Source of the DNA: Dichetophora obliterata
Lineage: Eukaryota > Arthropoda > Insecta > Diptera > Sciomyzidae
Length of the DNA: 64,000 nt
Direction of reading: 5' to 3'
NCBI GenBank assembly: GCA_963920525.1
Contig: OY986438.1
Span: 216,993,396-217,057,395 of the forward strand
How positions within the stretch are numbered: position 1 is the stretch's first letter; each line of letters begins with the position of its first letter. This document shows positions 41,670 to 53,083 of the stretch, piece by piece. A program made the position numbers and the translations under genes. The notes under the pieces were generated by a model. It was not told the origin of the DNA, did not search any database, and saw only the letters and a list, made by a program, of their open reading frames with translations.

Positions 41670-42644
41670 CTTGTGGGCAGTAGCTTAAGGAACATTTTGA
41701 TGCATAAATCGTCCTTTTATGATGTATGGTTTAGATGTTATGGCTAAAAAATCAAAAAAATCGCAAAAAACCACGTCAAAAACTATGATTCATGTAAAAA
41801 ATTTTAACTAAGATTGTTGAAAAAAAAATCAAATTCCAGAAAACTTTTTTCTGAATATGCAGTTTTGTGTATATATGTATTAGAAACAATTTGGTGTATA
41901 AATCGTCCTTGTAGGATGTATGGTTTGCGAGTTATGACGGAAAAAGCACATGTTTTTGGCCAGCTTTCACTCCAAAAAGTGTTCTACAACTCCTAACTAC
42001 AAGAGATAGAGCAAACGGCATTTGGACAAAGGAGTATCCCTTCTTAAGGACGAGGACCTGGTGCTCATTTTAATGCATGAATCGTCCTTATCTGATATGT
42101 AGTTTTTATTTTAGAAAATAAATAAAAAAAATAAAAATTGCCAAAAAAATCGTCCTTTTATGATGTATGGTTTAGAAGTTATGGCTAAAAAATCAAAAAA
42201 ATCGCAAAAAACCACGTCAAAAACTATGATTCATGTAAAAAATTTTAACTAAGATTGTTGAAAAAAAAATCAAATTCCAGAAAACTTTTTTCTGAATATG
42301 CAGTTTTGTGTATATATGTATTAGAAACAATTTGGTGTATAAATCGTCCTTGTAGGATGTATGGTTTGCGAGTTATGACGGAAAAAGCACATGTTTTTGG
42401 CCAGCTTTCACTCCAAAAAGTGTTCTACAACTCCTAACTACAAGAGATAGAGCAAACGGCATTTGGACAAAGGAGTATCCCTTCTTAAGGACGAGGACCT
42501 GGTGCTCATTTTAATGCATGAATCGTCCTTATCTGATATGTAGTTTTTATTTTAGAAAATAAATAAAAAAAATAAAAATTGACAAAAAAGGGCACATGAA
42601 ATTAACATGAAATCTAATTTTTAAAATTATTTTAAGGATACAGT
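41670..42644 (+). repeat. Fused pair of units with 93-bp deletion across the unit border
   Basis: The end of module C (AAAAATTGCC, 42133-42142) runs through seven A into the module A box at about 42148, removing 93 bp that include the unit head. The units on both sides share GATTGTTG with a nine-A run, CAGTTTTGTG and CTTTCACTCC, and lie 441 bp apart, so one is a recent copy of the other. GACAAAAAA also became GCCAAAAAAA at the junction. Confidence 0.93.
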
Positions 42645-44989
42645 CTTGTGGGCAGTAGCTTAAGGAACATTTTGATGCATAAATCGTCCTTTTATGATGT
42701 ATGGTTTAGAAGTTATGGCTAAAAAATCAAAAAAATCGCAAAAAACCACGTCAAAAACTATGATTCATGTAAAAAATTTTAACTAAGATTCTTGAAAAAA
42801 AATCAAAATCCAGAAAACTTTTTTCTGAATATGCAGTCTTGTGTATATATGTATTAGAAACAATTTGGTGTATAAATCGTCCTTGTAGGATGTATGGTTT
42901 GCGAGTTATGACGGAAAAAGCACATGTTTTTGGCCAGCTTCCACTCCAAAAAGTGTTCTACAACTCCTAACTACAAGAGATAGAGCAAACGGCATTTGGA
43001 CAAAGGAGTATCCCTTCTTAAGGACGAGGACCTGGTGCTCATTTTAATGCATGAATCGTCCTTATCTGATATGTAGTTTTTATTTTAGAAAATAAATAAA
43101 AAAAATAAAAATTGACAAAAAAGGGCACATGAAATTAACATGAAATCTAATTTTTAAAATTATTTTAAGGATACAGTCTTGTGGGCAGTAGCTTAAGGAA
43201 CATTTTGATGCATAAATCGTCCTTTTATGATGTATGGTTTAGAAGTTATGGCTAAAAAATCAAAAAAATCGCAAAAAACCACGTCAAAAACTATGATTCA
43301 TGTAAAAAATTTTAACTAAGATTCTTGAAAAAAAATCACATTCCAGAAAACTTTTTTCCGAATATGCAGTCTTGTGTATATATGTATTAGAAACAATTTG
43401 GTGTATAAATCGTCCTTGTAGGATGTATGGTTTGCGAGTTATGACGGAAAAAGCACATGTTTTTGGCCAGCTTCCACTCCAAAAAGTGTTCTACATCTCC
43501 TAACTAAAAGAGATAGAGCAAACGGCATTTGGACTAAGGAGTATCCCTTCTTAAGGACGAGGACCTGGTGCTCATTTTAATGCATGAATCGTCCTTATCT
43601 GATATGTAGTTTTTATTTTAGAAAATAAATAAAAAAAATAAAAATTGACAAAAAAGGGCACATGAAATTAACATGAAATCTAATTTTTAAAATTATTTTA
43701 AGGATACAGTCTTGTGAACAGTAGCTTAAGGAACATTTTGATGCATAAATCGTCCTTTTATGATGTATGGTTTAGAAGTTATGGCTAAAAAATCAAAAAA
43801 ATCGCAAAAAACCACGTCAAAAACTATGATTCATGTAAAAAATTGTAACTAAGATTCTTGAAAAAAAATCAAATTCCAGAAAACTTTTTTCTGAATATGC
43901 AGTCTTGTGTATATATGTATTAGAAACAATTTGGTGTATAAATCGTCCTTGTAGGATGTATGGTTTGCGAGTTATGACGGAAAAAGCACATGTTTTTGGC
44001 CAGCTTCCACTCCAAAAAGTGTTCTACAACTCCTAACTACAAGAGATAGAGCAAACGGCATTTGGACAAAGGAGTATCCCTTCTTAAGGACGAGGACCTG
44101 GTGCTCATTTTAATGCATGAATCGTCCTTATCTGGTATGTAGTTTTTATTTTAGAAAATAAATAAAAAAAATAAAAATTGACAAAAAAGGGCACATGAAA
44201 TTAACATGAAATCTAATTTTTAAAATTATTTTAAGGATACAGTCTTGTGGGCAGTAGCTTAAGGAACATTTTGATGCATAAATCGTCCTTTTATGATGTA
44301 TGGTTTAGAAGTTATGGCTAAAAAATCAAAAAAATCGTTCTTATCTGATATGTAGTTTTTATTTTAGAAAATAAATAAAAAAAATAAAAATTGACAAAAA
44401 AGGGCACATGAAATTAACATGAAATCTAATTTTTAAAATTATTTTAAGGATACAGTCTTGTGGGCAGTAGCTTAAGGAACATTTTGATGCATAAATCGTC
44501 CTTTTATGATGTATGGTTTAGAAGTTATGGCTAAAAAATCAAAAAAATCGCAAAAAACCACGTCAAAAACTATGATTCATGTAAAAAATTTTAACTAAGA
44601 TTCTTGAAAAAAAATCAAAATCCAGAAAAGTTTTTTCTGAATATGCAGTCTTGTGTATATATGTATTAGAAACAATTTGGTGTATAAATCGTCCTTGTAG
44701 GATGTATGGTTTGCGAGTTATGACGGAAAAAGCACATGTTTTTGGCCAGCTTCCACTCCAAAAAGTGTTCTACAACTCCTAACTACAAGAGATAGAGCAA
44801 ACGGCATTTGGACAAAGGAGTATCCCTTCTTAAGGACGAGGACCTGGTGCTCATTTTAATGCATGAATCGTCCTTATCTGATATGTAGTTTTTATTTTAG
44901 AAAATAAATAAAAAAAATAAAAATTGACAAAAAAGGGCACATGAAATTAACATGAAATCTAATTTTTAAAATTATTTTAAGGATACAGT
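42645..44989 (+). repeat. Cassette copy, units 87-91
   Basis: After one regular unit (42645) come a set 2 unit (43178, with TAACTAAAAG), a GAACAG unit (43711, with AATTGTAAC), a T-allele mini-unit (44244) and a GAAAAG unit (44457). The private marks match those at 24098-25376 exactly, 19080 bp upstream. Confidence 0.94.
44244..44456 (+). repeat. 213-bp mini-unit, T allele
   Basis: Same 320-bp deletion. Counterpart of the mini-unit at 25164. The unit after it has GACGGAAAAAG where the upstream copy has GACGAAAAAAG, one of the few differences between the two blocks. Confidence 0.95.
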
Positions 44990-47120
44990 CTTGTGGGCAG
45001 TAGCTTAAGGAACATTTTGATGCATAAATCGTCCTTTTATGATGTATGGTTTAGAAGTTATGGCTAAAAAATTAAAAAAATCGCAAAAAACCACGTCAAA
45101 AACTATGATTCATGTAAAAAATTTTAACTAAGATTCTTGAAAAAAAATCAAAATCCAGAAAACTTTTTTCTGAATATGCAGTCTTGTGTATATATGTATT
45201 AGAAACAATTTGGTGTATAAATCGTCCTTGTAGGATGTATGGTTTGCGAGTTATGACGAAAAAAGCACATGTTTTTGGCCAGCTTCCACTCCAAAAAGTG
45301 TTCTACAACTCCTAACTACAAGAGATAGAGCAAACGGCATTTGGACAAAGGAGTATCCCTTCTTAAGGACGAGGACCTGGTGCTCATTTTAATGCATGAA
45401 TCGTCCTTATCTGATATGTAGTTTTTATTTTAGAAAATAAATAAAAAAAATAAAAATTGACAAAAAAGGGCACATGAAATTAACATGAAATCTAATTTTT
45501 AAAATTATTTTAAGGATACAGTCTTGTGGGCAGTAGCTTAAGGAACATTTTGATGCATAAATCGTCCTTTTATGATGTATGGTTTAGAAGTTATGGCTAA
45601 AAAATCAAAAAAATCGCAAAAAACCACGTCAAAAACTATGATTCATGTAAAAAATTTTAACTAAGATTCTTGAAAAAAAATCAAAATCCAGAAAAGTTTT
45701 TTATGAATATGCAGTCTTGTGTATATATGTATTAGAAACAATTTGGTGTATAAATCGTCCTTTTAGGATGTAGGGTTTGGGAGTTATGACGGAAAAAGCA
45801 CATGTTTTTGGCCAGCTTCCACTCCAAAAAGTGTTCTACAACTCCTAACTACAAGAGATAGAGCAAACGGCATTTGGACAAAGGAGTATCCCTTCTTAAG
45901 GACGAGGACCTGGTGCTCATTTTAATGCATGAATCGTCCTTATCTGATATGTAGTTTTTATTTTAGAAAATAAATAAAAAAAATAAAAATTGACAAAAAA
46001 GGGCACATGAAATTAACATGAAATCTAATTTTTAAAATTATTTTAAGGATACAGTCTTGTGGGCAGTAGCTTAAGGAACATTTTGATGCATAAATCGTCC
46101 TTTTATGATGTATGGTTTAGAAGTTATGGCTAAAAAATCAAAAAAATCGCAAAAAACCACGTCAAAAACTATGATTCATGTAAAAAATTTTAACTAAGAT
46201 TCTTGAAAAAAAATCAAAATCCAGAAAACTTTTTTCTGAATATGCAGTCTTGTGTATATATGTATTAGAAACAATTTGGTGTATAAATCGTCCTTGTAGG
46301 ATGTATGGTTTGCGAGTTATGACGGAAAAAGCACATGTTTTTGGCCAGCTTCCACTCCAAAAAGTGTTCTACAACTCCTAACTACAAGAGATAGAGCAAA
46401 CGGCATTTGGACAAAGGAGTATCCCTTCTTAAGGACGAGGACCTGGTGCTCATTTTAATGCATGAATCGTCCTTATCTGATATGTAGTTTTTATTTTAGA
46501 AAATAAATAAAAAAAATAAAAATTGACAAAAAGGGCACATGAAATTAACATGAAATCTAATTTTTAAAATTATTTTAAGGATACAGTCTTGTGGGCAGTA
46601 GCTTAAGGAACATTTTGATGCATAAATCGTCCTTTTATGATGTATGGTTTAGAAGTTATGGCTAAAAAATCAAAAAAATCGCAAAAAACCACGTCAAAAA
46701 CTATGATTCATGTAAAAAATTTTAACTAAGATTCTTGAAAAAAAATCAAAATCCAGAAAAGTTTTTTCTGAATATGCAGTCTTGTGTATATATGTATTAG
46801 AAACAATTTGGTGTATAAATCGTCCTTGTAGGATGTACAGTTTGCGAGTTATGACGGAAAAAGCACATGTTTTTGGCCAGCTTCCACACCAAAAAGTGTT
46901 CTACAACTCCTAACTACAAGAGATAGAGCAAACGGCATTTGGACAAAGGAGTATCCCTTCTTAAGGACGAGGACCTGGTGCTCATTTTAATGCATGAATC
47001 GTCCTTATCTGATATGTAGTTTTTATTTTAGAAAATAAATAAAAAAAATAAAAATTGACAAAAAAGGGCACATGAAATTAACATGAAATCTAATTTTTAA
47101 AATTATTTTAAGGATACAGT

Positions 47121-47333
47121 CTTGTGGGCAGTAGCTTAAGAAACATTTTGATGCATAAATCGTCCTTTTATGATGTATGGTTTAGAAGTTATGGCTAAAA
47201 AATCAAAAAAATCGTCCTTATCTGATATGTAGTTTTTAGTTTAGAAAATAAATAAAAAAAATAAAAATTGACAAAAAAGGGCACATGAAATTAACATGAA
47301 ATCTAATTTTTAAAATTATTTTAAGGATACAGT
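47121..47333 (+). repeat. 213-bp mini-unit, C allele, first of a tandem pair
   Basis: Counterpart of the mini-unit at 30376, with the same TTAAGAAAC and TTTTTAGTTTAG marks. Confidence 0.94.
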
Positions 47334-47546
47334 CTTGTGGGCAGTAGCTTAAGGAACATTTTGATGCATAAATCGTCCTTTTATGATGTATGGTTTAGAA
47401 GTTATGGCTAAAAAATCAAAAAAATCGTCCATATCTGATATGTAGTTTTTAGTTTAGAAAATAAATAAAAAAAATAAAAATTGACAAAAAAGGGCACATG
47501 AAATTAACATGAAATCTAATTTTTAAAATTATTTTAAGGATACAGT
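47334..47546 (+). repeat. 213-bp mini-unit, C allele, second of a tandem pair
   Basis: Counterpart of the mini-unit at 30589. It has one new change, TCGTCCATATC in place of TCGTCCTTATC, just after the junction. Confidence 0.94.
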
Positions 47547-48071
47547 CTTGTGGGCAGTAGCTTAAGGAACATTTTGATGCATAAATCGTCCTTTTATGAT
47601 GTATGGTTTAGAAGTTATGGCTAAAAAATCGCAAAAAACCACGTCAAAAACTATGATTCATGTAAAAAATTTTAACTAAGATTCTTGAAAAAAAAATCAA
47701 AATCCAGAAAACTTTTTTCTGAATATGCAGTCTTGTGTATATATGTATTAGAAGCAATTTGGTGTATAAATCGTCCTTGTAGGATGTATGGTTTGCGAGT
47801 TATGACGGAAAAAGCACATGTTTTTGGCCAGCTTCCACTCCAAAAAGTGTTCTACAACTCCTAACTACAAGAGATAGAGCAAACGGCATTTGGACAAAGG
47901 AGTATCCCTTCTTAAGGACGAGGACCTGGTGCTCATTTTAATGCATGAATCGTCCTTATCTGATATGTAGTTTTTATTTTAGAAAATAAATAAAAAAAAT
48001 AAAAATTGACAAAAAAGGGCACATGAAATTAACATGAAATCTAATTTTTAAAATTATTTTAAGGATACAGT
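47547..48071 (+). repeat. 525-bp unit with 9-bp A-tract deletion
   Basis: Counterpart of the unit at 30802, with one extra A in the later A-run and GAAGCAATTT in place of GAAACAATTT. Confidence 0.92.
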
Positions 48072-48605
48072 CTTGTGAACAGTAGCTTAAGGAACATTTT
48101 GATGCATAAATCGTCCTTTTATGATGTATGGTTTAGAAGTTATGGCTAAAAAATCAAAAAAATCGCAAAAAACCACGTCAAAAACTATGATTCATGTAAA
48201 AAATTTTAACTAAGATTCTTGAAAAAAAATCAAATTCCAGAAAACTTTTTTCTGAATATGCAGTCTTGTGTATATATGTATTAGAAACAATTTGGTGTAT
48301 AAATCGTCCTTGTAGGATGTATGGTTTGGGAGTTATGACGAAAAAAGCACATGTTTTTGGCCAGCTTCCACTCCAAAAAGTGTTCTACAACTCCTAACTA
48401 CAAGAGATAGAGCAAACGGCATTTGGACAAAGGAGTATCCCTTCTTAAGGACGAGGACCTGGTGCTCATTTTAATGCATGAATCGTCCTTATCTGATATG
48501 TAGTTTTTATTTTAGAAAATAAATAAAAAAAATAAAAATTGACAAAAAGGGCACATGAAATTAACATGAAATCTAATTTTTTTAAAATTATTTCAAGGAT
48601 ACAGT

Positions 48606-48818
48606 CTTGTGGGCAGTAGCTTAAGGAACATTTTGATGCATAAATCGTCCTTTTATGATGTATGGTTTAGAAGTTATGGCTAAAAAATCAAAAAAATCGT
48701 CCTTATCTGATATGTAGTTTTTATTTTAGAAAATAAATAAAAAAAATAAAAATTGACAAAAAAGGGCACATGAAATTAACATGAAATCTAATTTTTAAAA
48801 TTATTTTAAGGATACAGT
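48606..48818 (+). repeat. 213-bp mini-unit, C allele
   Basis: Counterpart of the mini-unit at 31858. The preceding unit (48072) has both a shortened A-run and an expanded T-run near its 3' end, plus the shared TATTTCAAGG. Confidence 0.94.
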
Positions 48819-49884
48819 CTTGTGGGCAGTAGCTTAAGGAACATTTTGATGCATAAATCGTCCTTTTATGATGTATGGTTTAGAAGTTATGGCTAAAAAA
48901 TCAAAAAAATCGCAAAAAACCACGTCAAAAACTATGATTCATGTAAAAAATTTTAACTAAGATTCTTGAAAAAAAATCAAAATCCAGAAAACTTTTTTCT
49001 GAATATGCAGTCTTGTGTATATATGTATTAGAAACAATTTGGTGTATAAATCGTCCTTGTAGGATGTATGGTTTGCGAGTTATGACGGAAAAAGCACATG
49101 TTTTTGGCCAGCTTCCACTCCAAAAAGTGTTCTACAACTCCTAACTACAAGAGATAGAGCAAACGGCATTTGGACAAAGGAGTATCCCTTCTTAAGGACG
49201 AGGACCTGGTGCTCATTTTAATGCATGAATCGTCCTTATCTGATATGTAGTTTTTATTTTAGAAAATAAATAAAAAAAATAAAAATTGACAAAAAAGGGC
49301 ACATGAAATTAACATGAAATCTAATTTTTAAAATTATTTTAAGGATACAGTCTTGTGGGCAGTAGCTTAAGGAACATTTTGATGCATAAATCGTCCTTTT
49401 ATGATGTATGGTTTAGAAGTTATGGCTAAAAAATTAAAAAAATCGCAAAAAACCACGTCAAAAACTATGATTCATGTAAAAAATTTTAACTAAGATTCTT
49501 GAAAAAAAATCAAAATCCAGAAAACTTTTTTCTGAATATGCAGTCTTGTGTATATATGTATTAGAAACAATTTGGTGTATAAATCGTCCTTGTAGGATGT
49601 ATGGTTTGCGAGTTATGACGAAAAAAGCACATGTTTTTGGCCAGCTTCCACTCCAAAAAGTGTTCTACAACTCCTAACTACAAGAGATAGAGCAAACGGC
49701 ATTTGGACAAAGGAGTATCCCTTCTTAAGGACGAGGACCTGGTGCTCATTTTAATGCATGAATCGTCCTTATCTGATATGTAGTTTTTATTTTAGAAAAT
49801 AAATAAAAAAAATAAAAATTGACAAAAAAGGGCACATGAAATTAACATGAAATCTAATTTTTAAAATTATTTTAAGGATACAGT

Positions 49885-50950
49885 CTTGTGGGCAGTAGCT
49901 TAAGGAACATTTTGATGCATAAATCGTCCTTTTATGATGTATGGTTTAGAAGTTATGGCTAAAAAATCAAAAAAATCGCAAAAAACCACGTCAAAAACTA
50001 TGATTCATGTAAAAAATTTTAACTAAGATTCTTGAAAAAAAATCAAAATCCAGAAAACTTTTTTCTGAATATGCAGTCTTGTGTATATATGTATTAGAAA
50101 CAATTTGGTGTATAAATCGTCCTTGTAGGATGTATGGTTTGCGAGTTATGACGGAAAAAGCACATGTTTTTGGCCAGCTTCCACTCCAAAAAGTGTTCTA
50201 CAACTCCTAACTACAAGAGATAGAGCAAACGGCATTTGGACAAAGGAGTATCCCTTCTTAAGGACGAGGACCTGGTGCTCATTTTAATGCATGAATCGTC
50301 CTTATCTGATATGTAGTTTTTATTTTAGAAAATAAATAAAAAAAATAAAAATTGACAAAAAAGGGCACATGAAATTAACATGAAATCTAATTTTTAAAAT
50401 TATTTTAAGGATACAGTCTTGTGGGCAGTAGCTTAAGGAACATTTTGATGCATAAATCGTCCTTTTATGATGTATGGTTTAGAAGTTATGGCTAAAAAAT
50501 CAAAAAAATCGCAAAAAACCACGTCAAAAACTATGATTCATGTAAAAAATTTTAACTAAGATTCTTGAAAAAAAATCAAAATCCAGAAAACTTTTTTCTG
50601 AATATGCAGTCTTGTGTATATATGTATTAGAAACAATTTGGTGTATAAATCGTCCTTGTAGGATGTATGGTTTGCGAGTTATGACGGAAAAAGCACATGT
50701 TTTTGGCCAGCTTCCACTCCAAAAAGTGTTCTACAACTCCTAACTACAAGAGATAGAGCAAACGGCATTTGGACAAAGGAGTATCCCTTCTTAAGGACGA
50801 GGACCTGGTGCTCATTTTAATGCATGAATCGTCCTTATCTGATATGTAGTTTTTATTTTAGAAAATAAATAAAAAAAATAAAAATTGACAAAAAAGGGCA
50901 CATGAAATTAACATGAAATCTAATTTTTAAAATTATTTTAAGGATACAGT
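49885..50950 (+). repeat. Regular units 103-104
   Basis: Two full consensus-like units (49885, 50418). No genes or notable variants. Confidence 0.93.
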
Positions 50951-53083
50951 CTTGTGGGCAGTAGCTTAAGGAACATTTTGATGCATAAATCGTCCTTTTA
51001 TGATGTATGGTTTAGAAGTTATGGCTAAAAAATCAAAAAAATCGCAAAAAACCACGTCAAAAACTATGATTCATGTAAAAAATTTTAACTAAGATTCTTG
51101 AAAAAAAATCAAAATCCAGAAAACTTTTTTCTGAATATGCAGTCTTGTGTATATATGTATTAGAAACAATTTGGTGTATAAATCGTCCTTGTAGGATGTA
51201 GGGTTTGGGAGTTATGACGGAAAAAGCACATGTTTTTGGCCAGCTTCCACTCCAAAAAGTGTTCTACAACTCCTAACTACAAGAGATAGAGCAAACGGCA
51301 TTTGGACAAAGGAGTATCCCTTCTTAAGGACGAGGACCTGGTGCTCATTTTAATGCATGAATCGTCCTTATCTGATATGTAGTTTTTATTTTAGAAAATA
51401 AATAAAAAAAATAAAAATTGACAAAAAAGGGCACATGAAATTAACATGAAATCTAATTTTTAAAATTATTTTAAGGATACAGTCTTGTGGGCAGTAGCTT
51501 AAGGAACATTTTGATGCATAAATCGTCCTTTTATGATGTATGGTTTAGAAGTTATGGCTAAAAAATCAAAAAAATCGCAAAAAACCACGTCAAAAACTAT
51601 GATTCATGTAAAAAATTTTAACTAAGATTGTTGAAAAAAAAATCAAATTCCAGAAAACTTTTTTCTGAATATGCAGTCTTGTGTATATATGTATTAGAAA
51701 CAATTTGGTGTATAAATCGTCCTTGTAGGATGTATGGTTTGCGAGTTATGACGGAAAAAGCACATGTTTTTGGCCAGCTTTCACTCCAAAAAGTGTTCTA
51801 CAACTCCTAACTACAAGAGATAGAGCAAACGGCATTTGGACAAAGGAGTATCCCTTCTTAAGGACGAGGACCTGGTGCTCATTTTAATGCATGAATCGTC
51901 CTTATCTGATATGTAGTTTTTATTTTAGAAAATAAATAAAAAAAATAAAAATTGACAAAAAAGGGCACATGAAATTAACATGAAATCTAATTTTTAAAAT
52001 TATTTTAAGGATACAGTCTTGTGGGCAGTAGCTTAAGGAACATTTTGATGCATAAATCGTCCTTTTATGATGTATGGTTTAGAAGTTATGGCTAAAAAAT
52101 CAAAAAAATCGCAAAAAACCACGTCAAAAACTATGATTCATGTAAAAAATTTTAACTAAGATTCTTGAAAAAAAATCACATTCCAGAAAACTTTTTTCTG
52201 AATTTGCAGTCTTGTGTATATATGTATTAGAAACAATTTGGTGTATAAATCGTCCTTGTAGGATGTATGGTTTGCGAGTTATGACGGAAAAAGCACATGT
52301 TTTTGGCCAGCTTCCACTCCAAAAAGTGTTCTACAACTCCTAACTACAAGAGATAGAGCAAACGGCATTTGGACAAAGGAGTATCCCTTCTTAAGGACGA
52401 GGACCTGGTGCTCATTTTAATGCATGAATCGTCCTTATCTGATATGTAGTTTTTATTTTAGAAAATAAATAAAAAAAATAAAAATTGACAAAAAAGGGCA
52501 CATGAAATTAACATGAAATCTAATTTTTAAAATTATTTTAAGGATACAGTCTTGTGGGCAGTAGCTTAAGGAACATTTTGATGCATAAATCGTCCTTTTA
52601 TGATGTATGGTTTAGAAGTTATGGCTAAAAAATCAAAAAAATCGCAAAAAACCACGTCAAAAACTATGATTCATGTAAAAAATTTTAACTAAGATTCTTG
52701 AAAAAAAATCAAAATCCAGAAAACTTTTTTCTGAATATGCAGTCTTGTGTATATATATATTAGAAACAATTTGGTGTATAAATCGTCCTTGTAGGATGTA
52801 TGGTTTGGGAGTTATGACGGAAAAAGCACATGTTTTTGGCCAGCTTCCACTCCAAAAAGTGTTCTACAACTCCTAACTACAAGAGATAGAGCAAACGGCA
52901 TTTGGACAAAGGAGTATCGCTTCTTAAGGACGAGGACCTGGTGCTCATTTTAATGCATGAATCGTCCTTATCTGATATGTAGTTTTTATTTTAGAAAATA
53001 AATAAAAAAAATAAAAATTGACAAAAAAGGGCACATGAAATTAACATGAAATCTAATTTTTAAAATTATTTTAAGGATACAGT
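50951..53083 (+). repeat. Third copy of the marked series, units 105-108
   Basis: GTAGGGTTTGGGAG (50951), GATTGTTG with nine-A run and CTTTCACTCC (51484), CACATTCC with GAATTTGC (52018) and TATATATATTAG with TATCGCTTC (52551) repeat the order at 35802 and 39537. The third position holds a different variant from that in the other two copies, so a unit was exchanged or converted there. Confidence 0.92.

Larger units (their letters stand above)
44990..49884 (+). repeat. Block of units 92-102, copy of 27712-33136 minus one unit
   Basis: The units at 44990 and 45523-49352 repeat the marker order of 27712 and 28778-32604: AAATTAAAAAAATCG, TTTTAGGATGTAGGG, five-A run, GTACAG plus CACACC, two mini-units, 9-bp deletion, GAACAG, mini-unit, near-regular, AAATTAAAAAAATCG. 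The offset is 17278 at 27712 and 16745 from 28778, so exactly one 533-bp unit is absent here. Later indels shift the offset to 16746-16748. Confidence 0.93.
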
